A DNA stretch of 64,000 nucleotides from Bradyrhizobium quebecense (GCF_013373795.3 NZ_CP088022.1:930001-994000); one strand, 5' to 3'. Positions 24,973 through 34,477 are shown, counted from the stretch's first letter. Translations and numbers: made by a program. Notes: generated by a model from the sequence alone, not told the origin.

Positions 24973-25818
24973 ATGAAATCGGCGATCAAGAGCGCTGCCG
25001 AGCAGCCCGCCGCGCATCTGCGCCTGGTATCAGACCGCGCGGCCGGTGCCACGCCGGGCATCAAGCTGTCGGGCGTATCGAAGACCTACCGTTCGCGCGA
25101 CGGCGACGTGCCGTCGCTGCGGCCACTCGATTTCACCATCAATGACGGCGAGTTCTTTGTCGTGGTCGGGCCCTCCGGCTGCGGCAAGTCCACGCTGCTC
25201 AAGATGATTTCGGGTTTGTTGCCGCCGACGACGGGTGAGGTGCTGGTCGACGGCGAGCCCGTGACCAGGCCGCACGGCAATGTCGGCATCGTGTTCCAGA
25301 ATGCCCTGCTGCTGCCGTGGCGCAACATCCTTTCCAACGTGATGCTGCCGATCGACATGAAGCAGCTGCCGCGGGACAAGTATCTTGCCCGCGCCAAGGC
25401 GCTGCTGAAGCTGGTCGGGCTCGAGGGTTTCGAGAAGAAGCTACCCTGGCAGCTGTCCGGCGGCATGCAGCAACGCGCCTCGATCTGCCGCGCGCTGGTG
25501 CATGATCCGAAGATCATGCTGATGGACGAGCCGTTCGGCGCGCTCGACGCCATGACGCGCGAGCGGATGAATGTCGAGCTGATGCGCATCCAGCGCGAGA
25601 CCGGCAAGACCGTGCTGTTGATCACGCACTCGATTCCCGAGGCCGTGTTCCTCGCCGACCGGGTGCTTGTCATGACCGAGCGGCCCGGCGCGATCGCCGC
25701 GATCTATGACGTGCCGATGCCGCGGCCGCGCTCGCTCGAGACGATGTCCGATCCCGTCTTCACCGAGCTGGTGCAACGGATCCGGAAGCATTTCTTCACG
25801 CAGGGGTCGCTGGACTAA
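24973..25818 (+). CDS. ABC transporter ATP-binding protein (NitT/TauT/SsuB type)
   Basis: ATPase of 281 residues: Walker A GPSGCGKST, Q-loop FQNALLLPW, signature LSGGMQQRASI, Walker B IMLMDEPFGALD and switch H in ITHSIPEA. Start is 3 bp after the stop of the binding protein. It energises the importer made with the two preceding genes. Confidence 0.95.
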   Translation: MKSAIKSAAEQPAAHLRLVSDRAAGATPGIKLSGVSKTYRSRDGDVPSLRPLDFTINDGEFFVVVGPSGCGKSTLLKMISGLLPPTTGEVLVDGEPVTRPHGNVGIVFQNALLLPWRNILSNVMLPIDMKQLPRDKYLARAKALLKLVGLEGFEKKLPWQLSGGMQQRASICRALVHDPKIMLMDEPFGALDAMTRERMNVELMRIQRETGKTVLLITHSIPEAVFLADRVLVMTERPGAIAAIYDVPMPRPRSLETMSDPVFTELVQRIRKHFFTQGSLD

Positions 25819-25832
25819 CACCCGAGTCTCCA

Positions 25833-27239
25833 ATGCCGCTTCGCCTCAAAGTCAACGATATCGCCTTCTTCGAACGGCCGCTGGTGTTCGCCCGGCCGTT
25901 CCGCTTCGGCGCCGTGACGATCACCGCGTCGACGCAGTTGTTCGTGCGGGTCGAGATCGAGGTGGAAGGCAAGGGCCGCGCCACCGGCGCCAGCGCCGAA
26001 ATGCTGGCGCCGAAATGGTTCGACAAGCGGCCGCATCTGACCGAGGCGCAGTCGCTCGACGGCCTGCGCCGTTCGCTTGCGATTGCCCGCGAGCTCTATC
26101 TGGCGAACTGGAGTTTTGAGACCGCGTTCGGGTTGCATGCTTTGTGTATCGGCCCGCAGGTTGCGGCCTGCGCTGCGGAGGACATTCCACCGCTCGCCGC
26201 CGGCTTTGGCCCGGCCGAGATCGACAAGGCGATCCTGGATGCGCTGTTGCGCGCGGCCGGCGCGAACGTCTTTGATGGCATGACCGGCAATATCGCTGGC
26301 ATCGACGCACGGCTGACGCCCGATCTCGACGACGCGGCCGTCGCGCGGTTCGTTGCGACCCGCAAGCGGCTCGATCGTGTCGCCGTCAGGCATACGGTCG
26401 GGATGGACGACAAGGTTGAAGGCGAGGGCGGCGTCGCCGACGCAGGCGAGAATGCCGGTGCGCGCTATTTCAAGCTCAAGCTGAACGGCGATCCCGCCCA
26501 TGACGCGGCGCGGCTGGCGCGGATCGGCAGCGAGCTCGCAAGGCTGCCTTACGCCACTAAAGTCACGCTCGATGCCAACGAGCAGTATGCCGACCTCGCC
26601 GCACTGGGCGCGCTGGTCGACCGGCTCGACCACGATGCGGCGCTTGAACCGATCGCGGCAAACCTGCTCTACATCGAGCAGCCGATGCCGCGCGACATCA
26701 CCAAAGCCTCGCCGCTCGGGGCATTGGGCGCGCGCAGCTTCATCATCGACGAGGCCGACGATTCCTACGATGCGTTCCCGGAGGCGCGGGCGCTCGGCTA
26801 TCGCGGCATCTCCTCGAAATCGTGCAAGGGCATCTACAAGTCGATCATCAATGCGACCCGCGCGGCGGCGTGGAGTGTCGATGGCGACCACTATTTCATC
26901 AGCGGCGAGGACCTGACCTGTCAGGCCGGGCTCGGCGTGCAGCAGGATCTCGCGCTCGGGGCGCTGATCGGCGTCACCCATGCCGAACGCAATGGACATC
27001 ATTACGTCGACGGCTTTGCCGACACCCCGGCCGATGAGGCCGAGGCTTTCCTCACCGCGCATCCGGATCTCTACAGGCGCGCGGGCGGCAAGGTCCGCCT
27101 CGCGATCCATGACGGCGATCTCCTGACCGGATCGATCGCCACTGCGCCGGGCTTTGCCAGTTCTATCCATCCGGACTGGTCCACCATGCAGCCGCTCAAG
27201 CGGCCGACACAACGTGTTTCGCAGGAGCAGACAGCATGA
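25833..27239 (+). CDS. enolase-superfamily enzyme (mandelate racemase/muconate lactonizing-like)
   Basis: Enzyme of 468 residues, longer than the usual 350-400. Superfamily signs in order: Lys214-x-Lys216 (FKLKLNGD), Asp247 with Asn249/Glu250 (TLDANEQY), Glu282 (YIEQPM), Asp306-Glu307 (IIDEAD) as metal ligands, and Lys329/Lys332 (SSKSCKG). The KxK plus later lysine pattern resembles the muconate-lactonizing subgroup more than the His-Asp mandelate racemase pattern. Proton abstraction next to a carboxylate is expected, giving a dehydratase, epimerase or cycloisomerase. Stop overlaps the next start (ATGA). Substrate unknown. Confidence 0.8.
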   Translation: MPLRLKVNDIAFFERPLVFARPFRFGAVTITASTQLFVRVEIEVEGKGRATGASAEMLAPKWFDKRPHLTEAQSLDGLRRSLAIARELYLANWSFETAFGLHALCIGPQVAACAAEDIPPLAAGFGPAEIDKAILDALLRAAGANVFDGMTGNIAGIDARLTPDLDDAAVARFVATRKRLDRVAVRHTVGMDDKVEGEGGVADAGENAGARYFKLKLNGDPAHDAARLARIGSELARLPYATKVTLDANEQYADLAALGALVDRLDHDAALEPIAANLLYIEQPMPRDITKASPLGALGARSFIIDEADDSYDAFPEARALGYRGISSKSCKGIYKSIINATRAAAWSVDGDHYFISGEDLTCQAGLGVQQDLALGALIGVTHAERNGHHYVDGFADTPADEAEAFLTAHPDLYRRAGGKVRLAIHDGDLLTGSIATAPGFASSIHPDWSTMQPLKRPTQRVSQEQTA

Positions 27240-28387
27240 CGACCAAACGCCTCGGCCTGATCATGAACGGTATTACGGGCCGGATGGGTCTCAACCAACA
27301 TCTGATCCGCTCGATCGTTGCGATCCGCGAGCAGGGCGGCGTGCTGCTCGCGAACGGCGACCGCATCATGCCCGATCCGATCCTGGTCGGCCGCGATGCC
27401 GAGAAGGTCGCTAGCCTGGCCAAGCGCTTCAACATCGAGCGCCACGCCACCGATCTCGATCGCGCGCTGGCCGACAAAGACGACACCGTGTTCTTCGACG
27501 CAGCAACGACGCAGGCGCGGCCTTCGCTGCTGACCAAGGCGATCAATGCCGGCAAGCATGTCTATTGCGAGAAGCCGATCGCGACCAATCTCGAAGAAGC
27601 CGTTGCGGTCGTGAAGCTCGCCAATGCCAAGGGGCTCAAGCACGGCACGGTGCAGGACAAGCTATTCCTGCCCGGCCTGAAGAAGCTCGCCTTCCTGCGC
27701 GATTCCGGCTTCTTCGGCCGCATGCTCTCGGTGCGCGGCGAATTCGGCTATTGGGTGTTCGAGGGAGGCTGGCAGGAGGCACAACGGCCGTCCTGGAACT
27801 ACCGCGCCGAGGATGGCGGCGGCATCATTCTGGATATGGTCTGCCACTGGCGCTACGTGCTCGACAATCTCTTTGGCGAAGTCGAGAGCGTGATCTGCAT
27901 CGGGACGACAGATATCCCCGAGCGCTATGACGAGAAGGGGAAGCAGTACCACGCGACCGCCGACGATTCCGCCTACGCCACCTTCAAGTTGAAAGGCGGC
28001 GTGATCGCCCATATCAACATGAGCTGGGTGACGCGGGTCTATCGCGACGATCTCGTCACCTTCCAGGTCGACGGCACCCATGGCTCGGCGGTGGCGGGCC
28101 TGACAGACTGCATGATCCAGGCACGTCAGGCGACGCCGCGGCCGGTGTGGAATCCGGACGAGAAGCGCATGCACGATTTCTACGCCGACTGGCAGAAGCT
28201 CCCCGAGAACGTCGTCTACGACAACGGCTTCAAGGAGCAGTGGGAGATGTTCATCCGCCACGTCTGCGAGGATGCGCCCTACAAATACACGCTGCTCGAG
28301 GGCGCCAAGGGCGTGCAGCTCGCCGAATGCGCGCTGAAGAGCTGGAAGGAGCGACGCTGGATCGACGTCGCGCCGATCGTGGTCTGA
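27236..28387 (+). CDS. Gfo/Idh/MocA-family oxidoreductase
   Basis: NAD(P)-dependent dehydrogenase of 383 residues. The N-terminus LGLIMNGITGRMGLNQHLIR has a glycine-rich loop; VYCEKPIATNLEEAV is the EKP motif with the conserved lysine; the C-terminal alpha/beta domain carries DMVCHWRYVLDNLFG. Family members oxidise sugar ring hydroxyls (inositol, glucose-fructose, levoglucosan). Start overlaps the enolase gene stop by 4 bp, showing tight coupling. Confidence 0.9.
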   Translation: MTTKRLGLIMNGITGRMGLNQHLIRSIVAIREQGGVLLANGDRIMPDPILVGRDAEKVASLAKRFNIERHATDLDRALADKDDTVFFDAATTQARPSLLTKAINAGKHVYCEKPIATNLEEAVAVVKLANAKGLKHGTVQDKLFLPGLKKLAFLRDSGFFGRMLSVRGEFGYWVFEGGWQEAQRPSWNYRAEDGGGIILDMVCHWRYVLDNLFGEVESVICIGTTDIPERYDEKGKQYHATADDSAYATFKLKGGVIAHINMSWVTRVYRDDLVTFQVDGTHGSAVAGLTDCMIQARQATPRPVWNPDEKRMHDFYADWQKLPENVVYDNGFKEQWEMFIRHVCEDAPYKYTLLEGAKGVQLAECALKSWKERRWIDVAPIVV

Positions 28388-28401
28388 GAAGGGGCTTTGT
28401 C

Positions 28402-29595
28402 ATGAACAAGCCGGTCCTGCCGATATCGTCGCTGTCGCTGAAGCTGCCGACCGCCGATGGCGGTCTCGAGACCTATCGCCTGGCGGCGTCGCGGACGTTT
28501 CCGGCGAAGCTCGAGGGCACGTTGAACCGCGTCGCGTTCTCTGCCGCCCATGTGGTCGCCAATCCGCGCGCCGACGTCGATCCCTGGCTGACGGCCGCGA
28601 TCGACTGGGACAAGACGATCGCGTTCCGCGAGCACGTCTGGGACCTCGGCCTTGGCGTTGCCGAGGCGATGGATACCGCCCAGCGTGGCATGGGCCTCGA
28701 TTGGGCGACCTCCCTTGAATTGATCCAGCGCTCGGTGAGAGCGGCGAAGGCAAAAGGCAACGCGCTGGTGTTCTCCGGCGCCGGCACCGACCATCTCGCG
28801 GTGGAGGACGCCAGGTCGATCGACGACGTGATCCGCGCCTATGAGGAGCAGATCGCGGCGGTCGAGAAAGCGGGGGGACGCATCATCCTGATGGCCTCGC
28901 GCGCGCTGGCAAAACTTGGCAGGAATGCGGACGATTACGCGGAGGTCTATGATCGCGTGCTGTCGCAGGTCCGTGAGCCCGTGATCATTCACTGGCTCGG
29001 CGACATGTTCGATCCGGCTCTGTCGGGCTACTGGGGCACGGCCGATCTCGACGAGGCGATGGATATTGCGGTTGCGATCATCAACGCCAATGTCGCCAAG
29101 GTCGATGGCGTCAAGGTCTCGCTGCTCGACAAGCAGCGCGAGATCGATATGCGGCGGCGGCTCGATCCGCGCGTGAAGATGTACACCGGCGACGACTTCA
29201 ATTATGCCGAACTGATCGCCGGCGACGACAAGGGATTTTCGCACGCGCTGCTCGGAATCTTCGACGCGATTGCGCCGGCGGCGTCCTATGCGCTGTCGCG
29301 GTTGGCCGACGGCGACGAGGCCGGCTTCCACGACGTGCTGGGGCCAACGGTGCCGCTGTCGCGCCACATCTTCAAGGCGCCGACCCGCTTCTACAAGACC
29401 GGCATCGTGTTCATGGCTTACCTCAACGGTCACCAGGATCATTTCACGATGGTCGGCGGGCAGGAGAGCGCGCGCTCGACCCTGCATCTCGGCGAGTTGT
29501 TCCGGCTCGCCGACCGGGCGGGACTGCTCGCCGATCCGGAGCTAGCGACGCGCCGAATGGCGGCGATCATGGCCACGCGGGGCGTTGACGCCTGA
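28402..29595 (+). CDS. DUF993 family protein (dihydrodipicolinate synthase-like, aldolase fold)
   Basis: Protein of 397 residues that I recognise as DUF993, related to class I aldolases of the DHDPS superfamily. Lys238 in VDGVKVSLLDK sits where the Schiff-base lysine is expected, followed by KMYTGDDFNYAELIAGDD. GAGTDHL and EQIAAVEKAGGRIILMAS lie in the N-terminal half. The ATG at 28402 is 14 bp after the dehydrogenase gene; its stop overlaps the next start (TGATG). No reaction is established to my knowledge; a retro-aldol cleavage of an oxidised sugar is the simplest inference. Confidence 0.78.
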   Translation: MNKPVLPISSLSLKLPTADGGLETYRLAASRTFPAKLEGTLNRVAFSAAHVVANPRADVDPWLTAAIDWDKTIAFREHVWDLGLGVAEAMDTAQRGMGLDWATSLELIQRSVRAAKAKGNALVFSGAGTDHLAVEDARSIDDVIRAYEEQIAAVEKAGGRIILMASRALAKLGRNADDYAEVYDRVLSQVREPVIIHWLGDMFDPALSGYWGTADLDEAMDIAVAIINANVAKVDGVKVSLLDKQREIDMRRRLDPRVKMYTGDDFNYAELIAGDDKGFSHALLGIFDAIAPAASYALSRLADGDEAGFHDVLGPTVPLSRHIFKAPTRFYKTGIVFMAYLNGHQDHFTMVGGQESARSTLHLGELFRLADRAGLLADPELATRRMAAIMATRGVDA

Positions 29596-30458
29596 TGCGT
29601 GATTTTTCCAACGACCATCGCTGGCTGTCGCTGAACACGGCGACCGTCCGCAAGCAGGGCGATCTCATCGCCATCATTGAGGCCTGCGTACGCCACGGCA
29701 TCCGCGCCATCGATCCCTGGCGCGAGCAGGTTGCCGCCGTCGGCCTCGATCGTGCCGTGCGCGCGATCAAGGACGCCGGGCTCGATCTCTCAGGCTATTG
29801 CCGCGGCGGCATGTTCACGGCTGACAGCGCGCATCGCAGCGAGGCGCGCGACGACAACCGACGGGCGGTCGACGAGGCGGCAGCGCTCGGCGCTCCCTGC
29901 ATCGTGCTCGTGGTCGGCGGCCTGCCGCAATATTCGCGGCCGGGCAGCGCTGCGTCCAAGGATATCGCGGCGGCACGGTCGCAGGTGCATGACGGCATCG
30001 CCGAGATGCTGGAGTATGCAAAACAGGCTAAACTGCCGCTCGCGATCGAACCGTTGCATCCGGCCTATGCCGCCGACCGCGCCTGTGTGAACACCACGAA
30101 GCACGCGCTCGACATCTGCGATGCGCTCGATCCCGGCCGCACCGGTGCGATCGGCGTTGCGCTCGACGTCTATCACATCTGGTGGGATCCCGAACTCAAG
30201 AGCCAGATCGCGCGCGCCGGCAAGGATCGCCTGCTCGCGTTCCACGTCTGCGACTGGCTGGTGCCGACCAAGGATATCCTCAACGATCGCGGCATGATGG
30301 GCGATGGCGTCATCGACATCAAATCCGTCCGCGCGATGGTCGAAGCGCAGGGCTTCGCCGGCTATTCGGAGATCGAGGTATTCTCGAATGACTGGTGGAC
30401 GAAGCCAATGGATGCGGTCCTGACGACCTGCATCGAACGGCACCGCTCGGTGGTCTGA
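29595..30458 (+). CDS. sugar phosphate isomerase/epimerase-like TIM-barrel protein
   Basis: AP-endonuclease-2/xylose-isomerase-like barrel of 287 residues. Likely metal ligands are Glu in PLAIEPLHP, Asp and His in ALDVYHIWWDPEL, His in AFHVCDWLVP and Glu in YSEIEVFS. Relatives include IolE, hydroxypyruvate isomerase and 3-keto-sugar processing enzymes. Start overlaps the DUF993 stop by one base. Last gene of the operon. Confidence 0.85.
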   Translation: MRDFSNDHRWLSLNTATVRKQGDLIAIIEACVRHGIRAIDPWREQVAAVGLDRAVRAIKDAGLDLSGYCRGGMFTADSAHRSEARDDNRRAVDEAAALGAPCIVLVVGGLPQYSRPGSAASKDIAAARSQVHDGIAEMLEYAKQAKLPLAIEPLHPAYAADRACVNTTKHALDICDALDPGRTGAIGVALDVYHIWWDPELKSQIARAGKDRLLAFHVCDWLVPTKDILNDRGMMGDGVIDIKSVRAMVEAQGFAGYSEIEVFSNDWWTKPMDAVLTTCIERHRSVV

Positions 30459-30463
30459 CCCAA

Positions 30464-30478
30464 CCACCGGTTCGGTGG
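30464..30478 (+). terminator. short hairpin after the catabolic operon
   Basis: CCACCG-GTT-CGGTGG starts five bases after the TIM-barrel stop. Six-bp stem without a T-run, so only a weak terminator candidate. Confidence 0.35.
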
Positions 30479-30570
30479 ACAAGGCGAAGCGCGCCCGTTA
30501 TTCCGGAGCTGTCGGTGTGAACGGCACTGGAGGCCGTTGAACTCCGCGGTCCGGACCTTCGGAGCACGAC

Positions 30571-31716
30571 ATGCGCTTGAGCGATTGCCACAATTTCCAT
30601 GACTTCCGCGAACTGGCGAGGCGCCGGCTTCCGGGGCCGATCTTCGATTACATCGACGGGGGGGCGGACGATGAGGCGACGCTTCGGCAGAACACCGCGA
30701 GCTTCGAGCGTTGCGATCTGGTGCCCAATGTCCTGCGCGGCGTGGAGAACGTCGATCTCTCGGTCACCGTGATGGGCCAGAAGCTGGCAACGCCATTCTA
30801 TTGTTCGCCAACCGCGCTGCAGCGTCTGTTTCATCATCAGGGCGAACGGGCCGTCGCTGCCGCCGCGGCGAAATACGGGACGATGTTTGGCGTGTCCTCG
30901 CTCGGTACCGTGAGCCTGGAGGAATTGCGCAAGGCCTACGCTACGCCGCAGGTCTATCAGTTCTATTTTCACCGGGACCGAGGCCTGAACACGGCGATGA
31001 TGCAGCGCGCCAAGCAGGCCGGCGTCGACGTGATGATGTTGACGGTCGACAGCATCACCGGCGGCAACCGTGAGCGTGACCTGAGGACCGGGTTTTCGAT
31101 TCCTTTCAGGCTCACGCTCGGCGGCATGCTGCAATTCGCCATCAAGCCGGCATGGGCCATCAACTACGTCACCCATGAGAGCTTCAAGCTGCCGCAGCTC
31201 GACGAGCATGTCGATATGAGCGGCGGTGCGATGTCGATCGGGCGTTATTTCACGGAAATGCTCGATCCGGCGATGACTTGGGACGACGTCGCGCAAATGG
31301 TCCGGCAGTGGAATGGCCAGTTCTGCCTGAAGGGCGTCATGTCGGTTGATGATGCCAAACGCGCGGTCGAGATCGGCTGCACCGGCATCATTCTGTCCAA
31401 TCACGGCGGCCGGCAGCTCGACGGCTCGCGGGCGGCGTTCGATCAGCTGGCCGAGATCGTCGATGCCGTGGGCGACCGGATCGATGTGATGATGGACGGC
31501 GGCATCAAGCGGGGCAGCCATGTGCTGAAGGCGCTGTCGCTCGGCGCCAAGGCCGTCGGCCTTGGACGCTTCTATCTCTATCCGCTGGCATCGGCCGGCC
31601 AGGCCGGAGTCGAGCGGGCGCTTGGTCTGCTGCAGGCGGAGCTGGTGCGGGACATGCGGCTGATGGGATGTTCCTCGATCAGCCAGCTCTCCCGCGCAAA
31701 CTTGCGGTTCAGATAG
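30571..31716 (+). CDS. FMN-dependent alpha-hydroxy-acid oxidoreductase (LldD-like)
   Basis: Flavoprotein of 381 residues that oxidises an L-2-hydroxy acid such as L-lactate, mandelate or glycolate. N-terminal FDYIDGGADDEATLRQN; FMN region PFYCSPTALQRLFH; catalytic His278 and Arg281 in ILSNHGGRQLDGS; MDGGIKRGSHVLKALSLGA binds FMN phosphate. Length matches membrane-associated L-lactate dehydrogenase, and the residues about 185-220 before LPQLDEH may form the membrane-binding loop. Not tightly linked to the preceding operon (112-bp gap). Confidence 0.92.
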   Translation: MRLSDCHNFHDFRELARRRLPGPIFDYIDGGADDEATLRQNTASFERCDLVPNVLRGVENVDLSVTVMGQKLATPFYCSPTALQRLFHHQGERAVAAAAAKYGTMFGVSSLGTVSLEELRKAYATPQVYQFYFHRDRGLNTAMMQRAKQAGVDVMMLTVDSITGGNRERDLRTGFSIPFRLTLGGMLQFAIKPAWAINYVTHESFKLPQLDEHVDMSGGAMSIGRYFTEMLDPAMTWDDVAQMVRQWNGQFCLKGVMSVDDAKRAVEIGCTGIILSNHGGRQLDGSRAAFDQLAEIVDAVGDRIDVMMDGGIKRGSHVLKALSLGAKAVGLGRFYLYPLASAGQAGVERALGLLQAELVRDMRLMGCSSISQLSRANLRFR

Positions 31717-31802
31717 CCGCCCGGCCGGCCACATCGGCTCGCAGGCCTGGTAAAGAGATGCCATGCAGCAAATTTGGTCGATCCCGTCAGCGCCGCTGCG
31801 CT

Positions 31803-32516
31803 CTAGGAATCCTGATCGCTGTGCGTGATCTCCAGCGTCACGAGCCGCGCCAGCAGCGTTGCGGGATAGAGCTGGCCGAAGATCGCCTCGAGATTGCATA
31901 GGCTGCGTGCGATCGGATGCAGCGGAGCGACGTCGCCATAGCCCGTGGTCGTCAGCGTCATGAAGCTGAAATAGATCAGCTCGTTCGCCAGCGCGGGGCT
32001 GTCCTCCATCTTCATCCCGGAAAAGGCCTTCGGCAGCAGCGTGCCGATGAAGGTGTAGAGTGCCGAGAAGATCACGGCAACGGAGAGATAGAGCAAGACG
32101 GCGCCGATCACGCGATGATAGGTCACGCGGCCCGGCGCAAATGTCGCACGAGCCACCGTCACGGCCAGGGTGATGCCGACGATCAGCCACGAGCCCGCGA
32201 ACAGATTGAGGTCGAGGATCGAGGGCGAGCGCAGCCGCAAGATCCCGCCCGTGACGATCATGGCGAGTGCAACCAGCATCGCGGTGACCGCAATTGCGCT
32301 GCCCGACATCAGGAATACGCCGCCGACCAGGAACAGCGCGAGAAACAGCTCGAAAATCTGGAATTCGAACAGGCCGAGCGCCTGCAGGGGCGCCACCACG
32401 AACATCATCACAAGGATCAGGATGGTGAGCACGGTCAGCAAGGAATCGCCCCAGCGTTCGCGTAGCTCGCCAGTCCTCATCCAACCGCGCTTCATTCCCG
32501 CCCCGTCATTCGGCAT
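31803..32516 (-). CDS. ion channel protein with potassium-type selectivity filter
   Basis: Membrane protein of up to 237 residues with about six hydrophobic segments. Selectivity filter TTTGYGDVAP near the C-terminus preceded by pore helix LIYFSFMTL. It has no cytoplasmic RCK domain, so it is a minimal channel of the Ion_trans_2 type. Start is uncertain: ATG at 32516, 32495 or 32480 are all in frame. Same strand as and downstream of the large LTxxQ-like gene (104-bp gap). Confidence 0.82.
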   Translation of the reverse strand: MPNDGAGMKRGWMRTGELRERWGDSLLTVLTILILVMMFVVAPLQALGLFEFQIFELFLALFLVGGVFLMSGSAIAVTAMLVALAMIVTGGILRLRSPSILDLNLFAGSWLIVGITLAVTVARATFAPGRVTYHRVIGAVLLYLSVAVIFSALYTFIGTLLPKAFSGMKMEDSPALANELIYFSFMTLTTTGYGDVAPLHPIARSLCNLEAIFGQLYPATLLARLVTLEITHSDQDS

Positions 32517-32620
32517 CGCATCAGCATGCTGGTGCCAGACATTGCTGCGCGGCGGCCGCAAAGGCAAGATGGGGACCGACATCCGGCGCGCCCGGCGATC
32601 CAGATCGCCGGCCGGCCGTC

Positions 32621-34477
32621 TCAGGGGCTCGCGACCTGCTGCAGCGTGTTGAAGCGGGCCTTCTGCTCGCTGCTCAGCATGGCATAGAACTTGTCCAGTG
32701 CAGGCTCGATCAAATTCGCGGCCTTCTGCATGGCCTCGAGCCGGTGCTGCATCGCCTCCAGCCGGCCGACTGGCGTCAGCGGCACGTCGTTCGGGCAGGC
32801 TGCCTGCAGGTCCGCTATAGCTTTTTTGGTCGCATCGCTCAGGCGGTCGAGCGCTTCCTTCTGCTTGCCCGCCGGATGAAGCGAGGCCTCGATCCTGTTG
32901 ATCGGCAGTTGGGCCATGTCGGATTTCGAATCGCCGCAATTCCCGGATTGCGCGGTCGTTTGCTGTTGCGGCGACCGCTCGCCGACATGTGGACCGAGCG
33001 CATTGAAGCGGGCCTGTTGCTCGTCGCTGAGCGAGCTGTAGAAATTCTCCAGGGCCGGCCGCACGATCTTGATCGTCTCGAGCGTCGCGCTGATGCGGTT
33101 TTGCATCGACCGCAAGCGGCCGGTTGGCGTCATGGCATAGCTGTCCGCGCAGGAATCCTTGAAGATATCGGCTGCCTTCGCCGCTGATGTCTTCAACTCG
33201 TCGAGTAGCGCGCGCTGCTGCTGGTTCGGCCGTACCGCCCGCGTGATGTCGGCAAGCGGCCAGGCTGTGACGCCCTTGTCCGGCTCTCCGCATAACTGCT
33301 TGATTGCCTGCGGACTCGTATCGGCGCGTTGACGGGACCGATCGCGGCCTGCGGTGGCCGGATAGTCGCCAGGGTTGATGCTGGCATAGGCGGAGTAGGG
33401 ACTGTTGGTGTCCCAGAACACGGTGTCCACGAAGTCGTCATAGGCGTAGGCCCAATAGCCGGGCTCGTAGGCATAGGACCAGAACGTGTAGTCAAAGATG
33501 TCCGAATAGGCGTAAGGCAGGAACACCGGGCCAAGCCACGCCACGAACGCCGCGCGGTGGCCGCGTCGCCAGGCATTCCGGGGCGCCCAGCCGCCTTGGC
33601 GCACCGCAAGCGCCGCCTGGCTTTGCGCACCTGTCTGGTCGCGGAAGCGTGCGGCAAATCGCTCGCGCTGGGCCGCCTGCGTCGCGGCCGTGGTCGCGGC
33701 GGCGGCCCCAACCGTTGTTGCGGCGGACCCAACCGTTGTTGCCGGCGCCAATCGCTGCTGACGGGCAAGGTCGGCTCGCTGTGAGCGCTGCTCGCGCTGC
33801 AACAGGCGGCTCTGCGCCTGCAGCGCGCGGTCATGGACGCGTTGCGCGCGTGCGCCTTCGACCTTTTGCGACTGCAATTGCTGCACGCGTTGCTGCAGGC
33901 GATCGATCCGGGTCTGCCGCTCCGCGGTCTGGTGCGAGAGCGCGTCACGCTGCCGCTGCTGCGCCGCCTGCTGGCGTTGCTGGATCAATTGCTGATGCTG
34001 CTGCGCGCGCTGTTGAACTCGATCCGTCGGTGACGGTCGCTCGCTCAAGCGCGACGGTAAGCTCGGGCGTGATGGCGCGGCAATATGCGGAGCCTGACGC
34101 TGCAGCGGGGCCCCACGACGGAATTCGGGTCGATGCGTTGCGATCCGCGGCGCAGCGATATGGGGGGCTTGGCGCACCGACGGTGCGGCGAAATGCGGTG
34201 CCGGGCGCGGCGCCATTGCCGGTCGCTGCGGGGCATGGAACGCGGGTACTGCCGGCCGTGCCATCGCCGGTGGCCGAGCCATTGCAGGCGGTCTCGCTAT
34301 TGCGGGCGGGGCGGCGTGTACCGTCGGCGCGGGACGCGCCATTGCTGGTGGCGCGGCTGGACGTGCCCCGCCGGGGGCTCCAACCTTGTGTGGCTGGGCG
34401 GCAGCGCCGCTCGCCGACAGCATCGAGGCACCAACCAAAAGCACAGCAAAACAAATACCGCGGGGACGCATGAGCAT
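32621..34477 (-). CDS. large secreted Pro/Ala/Gln-rich protein with two C-terminal LTxxQ (Spy-like) domains
   Basis: About 618 residues. Signal peptide MLMRPRGICFAVLLVGASML cleaved near ASGAAAQ. A Pro-Ala low-complexity stretch with repeated MARP/AP units follows (about 30-135), then a Gln/Arg-rich likely coiled coil (about 150-260), a Tyr/Trp-rich segment (FDYTFWSYAYEPGYWAYAY), and two similar domains of about 90 residues: TPTGRLRSMQNRISAT...SLSDEQQARFNALG and TPVGRLEAMQHRLEAM...MLSSEQKARFNTLQ. The last two match the LTxxQ motif family that includes periplasmic Spy/CpxP chaperones. ATG at 34477 or 34471. Cell role unknown. Confidence 0.75.
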   Translation of the reverse strand: MLMRPRGICFAVLLVGASMLSASGAAAQPHKVGAPGGARPAAPPAMARPAPTVHAAPPAIARPPAMARPPAMARPAVPAFHAPQRPAMAPRPAPHFAAPSVRQAPHIAAPRIATHRPEFRRGAPLQRQAPHIAAPSRPSLPSRLSERPSPTDRVQQRAQQHQQLIQQRQQAAQQRQRDALSHQTAERQTRIDRLQQRVQQLQSQKVEGARAQRVHDRALQAQSRLLQREQRSQRADLARQQRLAPATTVGSAATTVGAAAATTAATQAAQRERFAARFRDQTGAQSQAALAVRQGGWAPRNAWRRGHRAAFVAWLGPVFLPYAYSDIFDYTFWSYAYEPGYWAYAYDDFVDTVFWDTNSPYSAYASINPGDYPATAGRDRSRQRADTSPQAIKQLCGEPDKGVTAWPLADITRAVRPNQQQRALLDELKTSAAKAADIFKDSCADSYAMTPTGRLRSMQNRISATLETIKIVRPALENFYSSLSDEQQARFNALGPHVGERSPQQQTTAQSGNCGDSKSDMAQLPINRIEASLHPAGKQKEALDRLSDATKKAIADLQAACPNDVPLTPVGRLEAMQHRLEAMQKAANLIEPALDKFYAMLSSEQKARFNTLQQVASP

